DNA of 64,000 nucleotides from Paludibacter sp. (GTDB lineage Bacteria; Bacteroidota; Bacteroidia; Bacteroidales; Paludibacteraceae). Positions within the stretch are counted from its first letter, which is position 1, and each line of letters starts with the position of its first letter. The notes beneath the pieces are model-generated. The model had not been told where the DNA came from, did not search any database, and saw only the letters and a program-made list of their open reading frames with translations. Below are positions 17,432-27,033 of the stretch, piece after piece. The stretch spans positions 186,001-250,000 of the forward strand of contig JAQTTH010000002.1 in the NCBI GenBank assembly GCA_028710895.1, read 5' to 3'. The position numbers were made by a program, and so were the translations under genes.

Positions 17432-18190
17432 TTATTCAATTTCTTCGTCAACCCCGTAGACTTTTGTTGCAGCAACAAATTCTGCGATTTTGCCTGGTTG
17501 ATCCTCAAAAACATTTCCAACTACTACCAGGTCAGCTCCCGCATCGAATGCATCGAGTAGTTGTTCTATTGTTTTAATGCCACCACCTACAATCAGAGGC
17601 AAAGATAATCCGGCACTTACATATTCAATCATTTCGGCAGGGACAGGTATGTTGGCGCCACTACCAGCTTCGAGATATACGATTCTCATACCTAATAACT
17701 CACCAGCCACAGCTGTTGAAAGGGCTATTTCTTTTTTGTCGCGTGGGATGGGGCGTGTGTTGCTGATATATTCTACTGAGCTTGGTTTCCCACCATCAAT
17801 CAATAGGTATCCGGTTGGAATTACCTCTATGTTGGATTTCTTGATGGCGATTGCAGATGTCAGATGTTGACCAATCAAGAATTCGGCATTTCGACCCGAT
17901 AAAAGCGATAGATATAATAATGCATCGGCGTGCGAACTAAATTGCGAAGCATTTCCGGGGAATAAAACCACGCTTGTTTTTACTTCATCCTTCAAAAGTT
18001 CAATAAATGAATCATTGGATGTAACTGTGTGACTGCCTCCTACAAACACAAAATCAGGGGTATTTGATTTGAGTGCGGCTATGGTACTCGACAAAACACT
18101 TCCTCTGCACTGATCGGGATCAAGCAAAACGGCTAACATTTTTCGGTTCAATTCCCGATTAATAAGAATGGTTTTGTATATGTTATTCAT
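17432..18190 (-). CDS. Geranylgeranylglyceryl/heptaprenylglyceryl phosphate synthase
   Basis: A 252-residue TIM-barrel prenyltransferase of the GGGP synthase/PcrB family, which joins glycerol 1-phosphate to a polyprenyl diphosphate. Motifs are LAVLLDPDQ at the N-terminus, FVGGSHTV, the YLEAGSGA loop and the phosphate-binding LIVGGGIKT plus VVGNVFED. Bacteroidota carry group II enzymes of this type; the prenyl length and biological product are not shown by the sequence. It is the last gene of a minus-strand run with the PPTase, gldD and gldE. Confidence 0.93.
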   Translation of the reverse strand: MNNIYKTILINRELNRKMLAVLLDPDQCRGSVLSSTIAALKSNTPDFVFVGGSHTVTSNDSFIELLKDEVKTSVVLFPGNASQFSSHADALLYLSLLSGRNAEFLIGQHLTSAIAIKKSNIEVIPTGYLLIDGGKPSSVEYISNTRPIPRDKKEIALSTAVAGELLGMRIVYLEAGSGANIPVPAEMIEYVSAGLSLPLIVGGGIKTIEQLLDAFDAGADLVVVGNVFEDQPGKIAEFVAATKVYGVDEEIE

Positions 18191-18205
18191 AGCGTAATCA
18201 GTAGT

Positions 18206-18832
18206 TTATGCCAGGCAATATACCAATGTATACGCCGGATTTTGAATATAATGTAAGTGATAAGGTGTATTACTCTCAATGTGTAAAGCCGAAATTTCAC
18301 CCACCGGCTTTACCTCAAATGGAAAAATACGTAATTGCTTTGCAAAGTCAACTGCCTCCTTACCTATGATTTTGTATAAAGCTTCTTTGGCCGACCAGGC
18401 CAGTTGTAACTGACTGATATTATTCCCATTCGATAGCGCTTCCTGCTCGGTTGTACTCAGAAAACGTTTGTATATTTTCTGAATCTTATCGGTTGGAATT
18501 TCAATGTCGATACCAACCAATTGGGTTGGATGCGCCATTACAGCTATCCATTTTCCGCTGTGCGTAACACTTATGTGATAGCTGTTATCTGCCAGAAAGG
18601 GTTTCCCATCAGCATCGTATTTCACGATTATTTCTTTCCCCAACAATGCTTTCAGAGCTATTCTGACTCCCAAAAACTCACGTTTGCGTTTTTCAGAAAT
18701 GTGTTTCTCCAATTCGGTGATATCAAGTTCAGGCAATTGAAGCAATAAATCATCTATGTTTTCAGTCACCTCCAAAACCAATATCCGGGCCTCGTCAATC
18801 GTGATGATATTATTGTGTTCCTTTTTCGACAT
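18206..18832 (-). CDS. 4'-phosphopantetheinyl transferase superfamily protein
   Basis: A 208-residue Sfp/AcpT-type enzyme that loads the phosphopantetheine arm onto carrier proteins. The magnesium-binding motif VGIDIEIP and the WSAKEALYK motif are both present at the usual spacing. Carrier-protein partner is unknown; no polyketide or peptide synthetase lies nearby. It sits 15 bases upstream of the GGGP synthase and 27 bases downstream of gldD, consistent with one transcript. Confidence 0.93.
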   Translation of the reverse strand: MSKKEHNNIITIDEARILVLEVTENIDDLLLQLPELDITELEKHISEKRKREFLGVRIALKALLGKEIIVKYDADGKPFLADNSYHISVTHSGKWIAVMAHPTQLVGIDIEIPTDKIQKIYKRFLSTTEQEALSNGNNISQLQLAWSAKEALYKIIGKEAVDFAKQLRIFPFEVKPVGEISALHIESNTPYHLHYIQNPAYTLVYCLA

Positions 18833-18859
18833 TTTTCTGTTTCTATAAATGTCCGTTCC

Positions 18860-19441
18860 TTATTTCTTCCATTCAAAACTTTCCATCATCCGAATCACAT
18901 CCTCACGTATAAATTCAGCCATTGGAGCAATGGAATCTTTGTTGGGAACATTATTGAAGTACAGAGCTCCACGGAAGAAATTACGTGTGCTGTCGGTGAG
19001 TATGAATTGTACTGACGATGCCGTATTCCCCTTTAAATCGTATAGTATTCCATAAACGTTTTTGTCCGGTTTTTCAAATACTTTTTCGCCAATGCCATCT
19101 GCTTTAATGCTGTGTTTGTAGACAATTTTACGGGTATCTTCCAGCAAATTTATCAGGTTTCCTTTCACTGGCTTGTAGCTACAATAAATGCATGCATTCA
19201 ATTGTGGATAATACAAATCAATCCAGTATTTTTCGCCATCAGCGTGGCGACTGATTATTTGGGCAGTTTTAGGCAAATCAAACCGATATGGCAACCCAAG
19301 TGTATCGATGGTGCGATAGGTGTGTGCCGGCAAATCGACACGGAAATAACCATAGGGCTTAGGAATCATGGTTTCGCCACAAGATGCTAACACAGTAACA
19401 CAAATTATAAGCAAAATATTTATAGAACGGAAAATCTTCAT
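18860..19441 (-). CDS. gldD: Gliding motility/T9SS lipoprotein GldD
   Basis: A 193-residue lipoprotein with a type II signal ending LASC (Cys21). The following IPKPYGYFRVDLP and the WIDLYYPQLNACIYCSY-like segment match the GldD family, which is needed for gliding in Flavobacterium johnsoniae and is associated with the type IX secretion apparatus. It lies directly downstream of gldE, the conserved order in Bacteroidota. In a Bacteroidales host the role is more likely secretion than motility (inference). Confidence 0.92.
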   Translation of the reverse strand: MKIFRSINILLIICVTVLASCGETMIPKPYGYFRVDLPAHTYRTIDTLGLPYRFDLPKTAQIISRHADGEKYWIDLYYPQLNACIYCSYKPVKGNLINLLEDTRKIVYKHSIKADGIGEKVFEKPDKNVYGILYDLKGNTASSVQFILTDSTRNFFRGALYFNNVPNKDSIAPMAEFIREDVIRMMESFEWKK

Positions 19442-19474
19442 TTGTTTCTTGTTTTAATTAATCAGTATTACTGA

Positions 19475-20815
19475 CTATATCTTATGCTCTGATTTTTCAA
19501 AATCATCTTTAATGTACAGCTTCACTTTTTTTATGCGGCGGTTATCAACTGCAATAATCTCAAACACATATCTACCGTATCCAATTCGTTCGTTTTTTGC
19601 CGGAATATCCCCCTTTAATTCCAGTATCAGTCCGGCAAGTGTTTCTACCTCTTCGGTAACTTTCACAAAGTCATCTTCTTCAATTTCGGCTATTTTGAAA
19701 AAGTCATTCAACAGAATTTTTGCTTCAAAAATGAATGTGTGATTGTCTATTTTGGTGAACAGGACTTCTTCTTCATCGTATTCGTCGCTAATATCGCCAA
19801 CAATTTCTTCCATAATATCTTCGAGTGTAACCAATCCCGAAGTACCACCGTATTCATCAACCACCAATGCCAGGTGAACGTGATTTTCCTGAAATTCAAT
19901 TAGTAAATCGTCAATCATCTTGGTTTCGGGCACATAATACGCCTGACGAACGAGGCTTTGCCAACGGAAATTAGCCGGTTTGTCGAGGTGGGGCAGGAGG
20001 TCTTTGCTGTAAAGCAATCCTTTAATGTTGTCGCGCGTTCCGGCGTACACCGGAATGCGTGAATAACCCGATTTAATGATTATGTCCAGTAGTTGTTTGT
20101 AGTTCGATTTAATATCAACAACAACCATATCCACCCGCGATGTCATTATATCCACCACCTGAATGTTTCCGAATTTGATAATACCTTCCAGAATTTCAGT
20201 GTCTTCGTCCTTCATGTTCGAGGTTAGTTCGAGAGCCTGTGACAATTCGTCCATCGAAATATTTGAACGATTGTGTTTGGCAAGTCGGGTATTGACAACC
20301 GACGTGGAGTTAACCAACAGACTAACAAAGGGACCGAATAATTTCCCAAGGGCAGCCAGGAATGGAACCGTATACAAAGCAGTTTTTTTTGCAAATTGTG
20401 TTGCATATACTTTCGGCATTATTTCTCCGAAAAGTAATAATGCAAAAGTGATTATAACTGTTTGAAATATAAACCCAAATATGGGGGCGCTGTCGAAATT
20501 GAGAATTGTTGTGGTGACATGAGTAAGAAGCAGAATGACGGCCACGTTCACAAAGTTGATACCGATAAGCATGGTTGCAAGCAGTCGTTGCGGGGTTTTC
20601 AGTAACTGAAGGATGTTCTGATCCGATTTAATATCACTTTCTTCTAATTCATTGAGCGTTTGCGGATCGAGTGAAAAAAAAGCTACTTCGGCGGCTGATA
20701 TGATGGCCGAACACGCCAGCAGAACCATGCTGATTAAAAGCGAAATTGCGGCAGTAACTGTCATGGGATGAATAGTTACGCCTGCAAGTATTGAATTTAA
20801 GAGGTCAGTTTCCAA
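19475..20815 (-). CDS. gldE: GldE, CNNM/CorC-type membrane protein with CBS domains
   Basis: A 446-residue inner-membrane protein: N-terminal DUF21 membrane domain with about four helices (20-165), a CBS pair (about 215-345, with SRIPVYAGTRDNIKGLLYSKD and VDEYGGTSGLVTLEDIMEEIVGDI), and a C-terminal CorC/HlyC domain. Linkage to gldD identifies it as GldE rather than a generic CorC homologue. It is the first gene of the gldE-gldD-PPTase-GGGPS run. Confidence 0.92.
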   Translation of the reverse strand: METDLLNSILAGVTIHPMTVTAAISLLISMVLLACSAIISAAEVAFFSLDPQTLNELEESDIKSDQNILQLLKTPQRLLATMLIGINFVNVAVILLLTHVTTTILNFDSAPIFGFIFQTVIITFALLLFGEIMPKVYATQFAKKTALYTVPFLAALGKLFGPFVSLLVNSTSVVNTRLAKHNRSNISMDELSQALELTSNMKDEDTEILEGIIKFGNIQVVDIMTSRVDMVVVDIKSNYKQLLDIIIKSGYSRIPVYAGTRDNIKGLLYSKDLLPHLDKPANFRWQSLVRQAYYVPETKMIDDLLIEFQENHVHLALVVDEYGGTSGLVTLEDIMEEIVGDISDEYDEEEVLFTKIDNHTFIFEAKILLNDFFKIAEIEEDDFVKVTEEVETLAGLILELKGDIPAKNERIGYGRYVFEIIAVDNRRIKKVKLYIKDDFEKSEHKI

Positions 20816-20865
20816 TGAAATAGGTTTAAAATGAGTATCCCAACAGGATAAAATGTCTTAAAGTG

Positions 20866-20873
20866 CAAAAGTA
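20866..20873 (-). promoter_or_regulatory. -7 promoter element for the gldE operon
   Basis: TACTTTTG on the minus strand, about 50 bases before the gldE start. The -33 is unclear. Confidence 0.5.
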
Positions 20874-20917
20874 ATGAATTTTTTTGAGATAGTATGAAGA
20901 GTAAAATACGCTCTCAG

Positions 20918-21295
20918 TTACTTTACAGAAACGATTTTGTCGACTACAAACTTATTTACACCACGCCATGGCAAAGTTCCGAGGTATTCTTTGTAATGAA
21001 GTTCAACCTGTTTTCCACTACAACGCATAAGCGAATCGGCAACAGATTTATCTTCTACCGAAAACGGAAATTCATAGGATTGTATTGTCCCGGCTGACTG
21101 AGCACGAAAACCGGCCTGAATCATCTTGCCTTCATAGGTTTTGAACACATAGCCTTTGTAAACGAAATAATTCAATTCGCCCGCTTTTACACCTTCACCA
21201 AATACAAAATAGAATCTGAAAAATATCCAGAAACCGAACACTAATACGGCGATAAGTGTTCCAATAGTAAGTCCTTTCTTCAGTATGGGTTTCAT
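20918..21295 (-). CDS. Small membrane-anchored hypothetical protein
   Basis: A 125-residue protein with an N-terminal transmembrane helix (about 7-27) and a soluble extracytoplasmic domain of about 95 residues. Start at 21295 (MKPILKKG) puts a Lys-rich positively charged turn before the helix; a start at 21325 would place the ATG on the -7 box (TATATTTG, plus 21323-21330). Homologues in Bacteroidota are sometimes labelled 6-phosphogluconate dehydrogenase, but nothing here supports that enzyme. It stands alone. Confidence 0.75.
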   Translation of the reverse strand: MKPILKKGLTIGTLIAVLVFGFWIFFRFYFVFGEGVKAGELNYFVYKGYVFKTYEGKMIQAGFRAQSAGTIQSYEFPFSVEDKSVADSLMRCSGKQVELHYKEYLGTLPWRGVNKFVVDKIVSVK

Positions 21296-21471
21296 ATTAT
21301 TTGTGATAAATTGATTTGAATACAAATATAGCGTTATTTTCCCGTTGAACTTGAAATTTTGTCAAAAAACAGATTCAATGAATCTCTAAAATAGCTATCT
21401 TTACCCCGTAGAATGAGTTATAACCCCAATTTCACTAACTGACCTGCAAAACCATTTAAATTTAATGTATT

Positions 21472-22575
21472 ATGGACGATAAATTAGTAACACTCGCCAT
21501 TCGCACCTACCAACGGGCGCAAATGATAAAGAATGTATTAGAGGAAAATGGAATTGAAACAGTGATTCACAACCTGAATTTGGAACAACCCGAAATGGCT
21601 GTAGGAGTTAGAGTTCGAATCAAAGAGAGTGACTTGCCACGCGCACTGAAAATTGTGGAAGAAATGGAAAGTGCCTGGGAAAAGCAAAATGAAACTGAGG
21701 TAAGCACCGTAAAACAAGTGCTTATACCGATTGACTTTTCTGATCAGATAGCAAAGGTGACCGATTTTGGATTTCATTTTGCCGAAGTTCTCGCTGCCGA
21801 AGTAGTTTTCTTGCATGTATATTTTAGTCCTGCTTTTACCATTTCGTCGAACAACGAAATGAGCACGTACAGCATTAGCGACAGCGAATTGCTTCGTCGG
21901 ATTATAAGTTCAGCCAATGCTGATGTAGAGAATATGACCAATTTGATTAATAAGCGAATTGAAAAAGGTGAACTTCCTGATATTCCGTTTAGTTTTGAGT
22001 TGAAAGAAGGAGTTCCTGAAGATCAGATCCTTGATTTTTGCAAGAAGAACACTCCTGATTTGGTGGTAATGGGAACTCATGGCCGGAAAGTGACAAACGA
22101 ACTTATTGGTAGTGTGACAGCTGAAGTGATGGAGTCATGTATGTCGCCGGTGTTTGCTGTTCCTGTTCAAATGACTCTCGAATCGCCGGATGAAATTAAG
22201 CGTGTAGCTTTTCTGACCAACTTCGATCAGAAGGACCTGATTGCAATTGATCGGGCTATTTCTTTGCTCGGTACTGATAATCTGGAAATGTTCTTCATTC
22301 ACACTTCGCAAAAGAACGAACCCTGGGATGAAGTGATGCTTGCGGGAATAAAAGCCTATTTTGCTAATCATTATCCTAATCTGACAACCAATTACGGATT
22401 AATTAAAGCTGTTGATAGTCCTGAAATATTAGATAATTATTTGGCTAATCAAAATATCAATGTGCTGGCATTCAATACAAAGAGAAGAAATATTTTTGCC
22501 CGCTTGTTTAGTCAGGGACTTGTATATAAAATGGTAATGCATTCGGATACACCACTTTTTGTAACGCATGTTTAA
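21472..22575 (+). CDS. Universal stress protein with an N-terminal DUF2007-like domain
   Basis: A 367-residue fusion. Residues 1-70 resemble the DUF2007/putative signal-transducing fold (RAQMIKNVLEENGIETVI). Residues 83-220 form a UspA domain with the ATP-binding signature VVMGTHGRKVTNELIGSVTAEV. Residues 227-365 are a second, degenerate Usp-like domain without the glycine loop. Cytoplasmic, with no operon partner. The likely role is nucleotide-sensing in stress; the exact ligand is not visible. Confidence 0.88.
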   Translation: MDDKLVTLAIRTYQRAQMIKNVLEENGIETVIHNLNLEQPEMAVGVRVRIKESDLPRALKIVEEMESAWEKQNETEVSTVKQVLIPIDFSDQIAKVTDFGFHFAEVLAAEVVFLHVYFSPAFTISSNNEMSTYSISDSELLRRIISSANADVENMTNLINKRIEKGELPDIPFSFELKEGVPEDQILDFCKKNTPDLVVMGTHGRKVTNELIGSVTAEVMESCMSPVFAVPVQMTLESPDEIKRVAFLTNFDQKDLIAIDRAISLLGTDNLEMFFIHTSQKNEPWDEVMLAGIKAYFANHYPNLTTNYGLIKAVDSPEILDNYLANQNINVLAFNTKRRNIFARLFSQGLVYKMVMHSDTPLFVTHV

Positions 22576-22594
22576 TAGATAAATTGAGAATATA

Positions 22595-22631
22595 AAAAAT
22601 GGGAGCTTGTTATCAAGCTCCCATTTTTTAT
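22595..22631. terminator. Bidirectional terminator
   Basis: AAAAATGGGAGCTTG (22595-22609) pairs perfectly with 22614-22628; a four-base loop and T/A runs serve both the plus-strand stress gene and the minus-strand GH28 gene. Confidence 0.9.
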
Positions 22632-22645
22632 TAGTAATGTCGTTG

Positions 22646-24205
22646 TTATTCCTTTACTATTTTCCCTGTTATTTGTTGGGTGTCTATATCCTTGCAATTA
22701 AGAATCTTAAGCTCCGGTCCTTCGGTTGCTTTTATCGCAATGTTTTTCAGTACAATTTGCTTACTTTGTTTAATTTCACCACCACGTTGTGAGGTAATGG
22801 TGGCATTCTCCACATAAATGCCTTCAATCGGATTCTCGAGTAAGCCGTTGAAATACATAGCGCGGTTGGCGCCACTGCAACTGATATTTTTTATATGAAT
22901 GTTTCTGAAAGTAGGAGTTGTTTCGTCCACTTTCGGAAGCACGGGTTTTGCAACAATTGTATCGTTCTGCGCTTCTACAGCCGATTTTCCACCATAATAC
23001 AAATCGAACAATAGCGGTTCGGTTACAATGTCAATCATCGCAATGTTTTCAATGAAGATGTTTTCGACCACACCGCCACGACCACGTTTACTTTTAAACC
23101 GCAAGCCAACATCCGTTCCTAAAAATTTACAGTTGGCTACCTTTATATTTTTGACTCCGCCTGACATTTCGCTACCCACTACAAAGCCACCATGTCCTTT
23201 GAAAACAGTACAATTATCAACTATCAGGTTCTCGCACGGACGAGCCCTGCGGCGGCCTTCTTCATCTTTTCCGCTTTTTATACAAATGCCATCGTCGCCG
23301 GCATCGAATGTTGAATTGATGATCAGGGTATTTTTGCAGGATTCCAAATCTATAGCATCTCCATTTTCGGCATAACTGGGGTTACGGGCCTGCACATTTT
23401 CTACAATAACATTTTCGCACATAAGTGGATGAAGATTCCATGCAGGTGAATTTTGAAATAATACACCTTGTAAATACAGGTTTTTACACTCGATGAAACT
23501 CACCATTACCGGACGAAGAAAATCACGAATTGAATTCCATTCTGCATCAGTTTTGACACCACGGGGAACATTCAGTTCTGCGTTTTGTTGCCCTTTCAGG
23601 TATTGTTCCGAAGGATACCAGTAATCGGCACGTTTAAAAACGCCGCGATTTGCAGTAAACTTTTTCCAATAGCTTTCAGGCACACTTTGTTTTTTTAATG
23701 CCCTCCAAAATTGTCCATTTCCATCGATTGCTCCATCGCCGGTTATGGCAACATTAGTCAGATTGCGTCCTGAAATCGGAGACTGACAGCGCTTTGTTGC
23801 CAATCCTTCAAAGATTGTTTCGACCAACGGATATAAATCCTTATTAGGCGAGAAGAGTATGACTGCCCCCTTATCCAAATGAAGATTGATATTACTTTTG
23901 AATACAATAGGCCCTGTGAACCAAACTCCAACGGGTACATTCACTGTTCCACCGCCTTTTGAAGCGACAGTTTCGATGGCTTTTGAAAATGCATCGGTAC
24001 ATAAATCAATGCCATTCCCAACTGCACCAAAGTCGGTTATCGACACTGTTCTGTCAGGGAAAACCGGAGCTTCAACCTTTGGCATGTCGAAAGGAAGATT
24101 TTTGTACAAATAAGCATATTTGTAATCTTTCTGTGCCTGAGCACCAGCTAAACCTGAGGTGATGATCGCTATTGCTAACGATAATTTCAACATTGTGTAA
24201 TTCAT
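22646..24205 (-). CDS. Exported GH28 polygalacturonase-type glycosidase
   Basis: A 519-residue protein with a signal peptide (about 1-24). The GH28 right-handed beta-helix shows the catalytic Asp segments GDAIDLESC and DAGDDGICIKSGKD, the GHGGFVVGSE motif and RFKSKRGRGG, all diagnostic of polygalacturonases and rhamnogalacturonan hydrolases. It acts on galacturonic-acid linkages in pectin in the periplasm. It lies 18 bases downstream of the GH106 gene and is the last member of a GH2-GH106-GH28 operon. Confidence 0.95.
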   Translation of the reverse strand: MNYTMLKLSLAIAIITSGLAGAQAQKDYKYAYLYKNLPFDMPKVEAPVFPDRTVSITDFGAVGNGIDLCTDAFSKAIETVASKGGGTVNVPVGVWFTGPIVFKSNINLHLDKGAVILFSPNKDLYPLVETIFEGLATKRCQSPISGRNLTNVAITGDGAIDGNGQFWRALKKQSVPESYWKKFTANRGVFKRADYWYPSEQYLKGQQNAELNVPRGVKTDAEWNSIRDFLRPVMVSFIECKNLYLQGVLFQNSPAWNLHPLMCENVIVENVQARNPSYAENGDAIDLESCKNTLIINSTFDAGDDGICIKSGKDEEGRRRARPCENLIVDNCTVFKGHGGFVVGSEMSGGVKNIKVANCKFLGTDVGLRFKSKRGRGGVVENIFIENIAMIDIVTEPLLFDLYYGGKSAVEAQNDTIVAKPVLPKVDETTPTFRNIHIKNISCSGANRAMYFNGLLENPIEGIYVENATITSQRGGEIKQSKQIVLKNIAIKATEGPELKILNCKDIDTQQITGKIVKE

Positions 24206-24223
24206 TGTTGTTTTTGTGTGAGT

Positions 24224-26992
24224 TTATAATTTGATTTGAGTTTTTATGGTTACGGGTCCAAGTAACCCACTTGGAACAGGTTTCCACGAGCTGTAGTCAC
24301 TCTTTTTGTAATTTATATCTACTATATTTATTTCCTTGAAAATACGCCATTCAACTTTTCTACGGTCATAATCAGCAATGGCATTAGCCGGTAAATTCGT
24401 GACTTCAATTTGCAAAGAATTGAGACCTTGTTTAAGATACTTAGTAATGTTGCATTCAAACGGAACTGACCAAAGAGTTGCAACGGCTTGACTGTTCACA
24501 AGAACACGGGCACTTTCGCGCACATCACCTAAATCGAGAACATAATCGTTGGAGCCAAGAGATTCGATGAGAAATTCGGTTGTGTAAATCCCGGTTCCCC
24601 GATTCACTTTCGCTTCGGGAACATTCAGTTCGGTCCATGAACTCAGTGATTTTGAGTCAAAATTTCCTTCAATTTTAGGAATACTTTGTTCGAAATGCAG
24701 ATTCCAATTGGTTTTCAACTCATTAATCTGAATCGGTGCCTGAAGGTAATTCCATGATGGTGCATCTGCATTTGCTTGAGTGAAAGTTTTCAGAATAAGC
24801 GATGTGCCGGATTTTAGTTGCAGATAGACCTGTGTTTTTCCATGTTGTTCGCGAAGTTTTGCTTTTCCGCTTTCACCTGTCAATGGGTCGAATATCATGG
24901 CTGATTTTGCCGGAACGGTTAATGTTACCCAATCGTCAACATCATTTTTCTGCAGGCATGCAATAAAGTAATGATATCCCTCATCATTGGCTCGGCGAAT
25001 GGCACTAAGACCAAATTTGGTTTTCATTTCTTCCGGTTCTTTGCCAATAACACCAAGTGTTTTCTCATAATCTCTTCCGGTAATAATTTTACCTTTCTTG
25101 AATAAGCTTACAGAAGTCAGATTGAAATCGGTTTTTGTATCGAGTTTTTTCAATAAACTTTTCAGCTCGTTTCGTCTGCTTGTCAATTGATTTAGTCCGG
25201 GAACATCATCTGGGTAATTTTCCATGAATACAATCTTAGCACCTTGTTCGGCCAGCGAAATAAGATGTTTCAATACATCAACCGGCATTTTGTGCACCGC
25301 CGGCAATATTAATGCTTCATAGCTACTACCACTCTGAGTTATAAGTTTGCCATTTACACAGGTTGTAGAGCGGATAAACTGATCGGAGATGTAATCAACA
25401 TCGTAACCACCTTTGTAAATTGATTGAACAATATGGATGAATTTTGGCATTTTTTTGTCCATGTCGTGAATGCCAAATTGTAATAAACGTCCGGTTTGGT
25501 CGTTCCAGATGTCGTACACAGGCAGGTAAATCAGAAAATCATTATCAGGTTTGCCCATTTGCATAAACGACTGACAACGGGTGATGTAGGAGAACATGGC
25601 AGGAGCATCGTGCCAAATGCTATTGGTTGGCGACATATCAATGGAAGCATAAAATTTCCAGCCCGGCCACGCAGCTTCTTTGGGTGAGTAAGTTGTGCCG
25701 TGGAAGTTCATGTGATTAACGCCGGCCACAAACATCAAGTCCAAATCGGGTTTGCATTGCGACAACGAAGTGCGGAAATGTTCTGTTAGCCAAGTGAATG
25801 TTTCTGAAGAAGTGTACTGCTTCCCGGCAATATGAGCAGCCGACGAAGCATATTTAAGCATCGAAATATCAGAGAAATTCTTAATCGTCAATGTGTCTTT
25901 GCGCAAACCTTTGATGCCAAAGTCCGACAATCCAAATCCTTCGCATTCGGGAACATCCACAGTTGCATATAAATCAATCAGATTGCCCGGAGAACCATGT
26001 GCCTGATTTCGGGTTTTACTGCCATGATTGTGTGCCCAGTTTGTCCATTGTTGCGTGAAGTTTTCGAGCAACAAATCTGACAACGTTTCGCGGTAATCAG
26101 AAACCACTCGTGCAGTTTCGTCGGTTCTTTCAGTCGCCAGAAATGCAGGCAGGTGTTCTTCCAGTTTATATCCCCGACGTTTATAAAACTGTTCAAATAA
26201 ATCTTCGGTCCAGTCGGCTCCGTAAACCTCATAAGAATCGTTGAAAAAGTTGTGTGGATAAGGTGTATTGCTGGCAGTGAAAGCTTTTTCGAATCTGGTT
26301 AGGTAATTCTTCACTGCTTTTTGCGAAAAATGATTCATAACATAACCTTCGCCTCCTGGGGCAGCGCGTTTCACTTTCTGGAATGTCTTGCCACAGAATA
26401 CGGCAATAATCCTCCAGTCTCCTCCGGGAGTTTTCCAGGTAAGTTTTCCCGCTGCATCTACCTTGTTTGTAAGCTCTATACATCGTTTTTTTGATCCAAA
26501 AGCCATTACTTTTGATAGTTTGGCAGTGCCAATCTGACTTTTATCCTCAGGAGTAAAAGTAACTGTGAACGTTTCCCCTCCTTTACACTTATATTCATTC
26601 GTCACGAGTTTGGAAGCAGCATCGTCAATAGTAACCTCCGGTCCTCCAAATGGCCAGCCGGTTCCTGTATTCATGTCGGTTTGCATTCCAAGTCGTTTCG
26701 TTTCAGTTAAATTGTGCTGAAGCATTTCCATCCATTTTTCAGATAGAAATTTAATTTCGTTGGCATCGTTTTTTTGCACGCCATAAATAGGTGTAATCTC
26801 CACGGTTCCAATCCCAGCCCGCGCATATTCCTCCAGATTATAAGTCAGATTTGTCTTATCAACTGCATTTCCCATCCACCACCAACGTGCACCAGGTTTC
26901 ATCTCAGTTGATATTTCCGGCCATGAGGTAATTTGTGAGAAAAGAAACAAAGGAAGAGCGAACAATGAAAGAACTAAATAAGCTTTTTTCAT
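24224..26992 (-). CDS. Exported GH106 alpha-L-rhamnosidase
   Basis: A 922-residue protein with signal peptide (MKKAYLVLSLFALPLFLFS). The start at 26992 gives the standard signal; the longer frame to 27052 overlaps the upstream gene. Motifs PGARWWWMGNAVD near the N-terminus, MQTDMNTGTGWPFGGP, FFNDSYEVYGADWTEDLFEQF and TSSETFTWLTEHF match family GH106, whose characterised members cleave alpha-L-rhamnose from rhamnogalacturonans. The C-terminal 150 residues form a galactose-binding-like beta domain. Catalytic Glu residues probably lie in the SETFTW region (inference). Confidence 0.9.
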   Translation of the reverse strand: MKKAYLVLSLFALPLFLFSQITSWPEISTEMKPGARWWWMGNAVDKTNLTYNLEEYARAGIGTVEITPIYGVQKNDANEIKFLSEKWMEMLQHNLTETKRLGMQTDMNTGTGWPFGGPEVTIDDAASKLVTNEYKCKGGETFTVTFTPEDKSQIGTAKLSKVMAFGSKKRCIELTNKVDAAGKLTWKTPGGDWRIIAVFCGKTFQKVKRAAPGGEGYVMNHFSQKAVKNYLTRFEKAFTASNTPYPHNFFNDSYEVYGADWTEDLFEQFYKRRGYKLEEHLPAFLATERTDETARVVSDYRETLSDLLLENFTQQWTNWAHNHGSKTRNQAHGSPGNLIDLYATVDVPECEGFGLSDFGIKGLRKDTLTIKNFSDISMLKYASSAAHIAGKQYTSSETFTWLTEHFRTSLSQCKPDLDLMFVAGVNHMNFHGTTYSPKEAAWPGWKFYASIDMSPTNSIWHDAPAMFSYITRCQSFMQMGKPDNDFLIYLPVYDIWNDQTGRLLQFGIHDMDKKMPKFIHIVQSIYKGGYDVDYISDQFIRSTTCVNGKLITQSGSSYEALILPAVHKMPVDVLKHLISLAEQGAKIVFMENYPDDVPGLNQLTSRRNELKSLLKKLDTKTDFNLTSVSLFKKGKIITGRDYEKTLGVIGKEPEEMKTKFGLSAIRRANDEGYHYFIACLQKNDVDDWVTLTVPAKSAMIFDPLTGESGKAKLREQHGKTQVYLQLKSGTSLILKTFTQANADAPSWNYLQAPIQINELKTNWNLHFEQSIPKIEGNFDSKSLSSWTELNVPEAKVNRGTGIYTTEFLIESLGSNDYVLDLGDVRESARVLVNSQAVATLWSVPFECNITKYLKQGLNSLQIEVTNLPANAIADYDRRKVEWRIFKEINIVDINYKKSDYSSWKPVPSGLLGPVTIKTQIKL

Positions 26993-27033
26993 GATGTTTA
27001 TTGAAAAAATAATTTTATATTCTGGTTTAAAAA

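Noticed and set aside
20918-21295. 6-phosphogluconate dehydrogenase
   Set aside because: Far too short, membrane-anchored and without a Rossmann motif; the label seems to be an inherited misannotation in databases.
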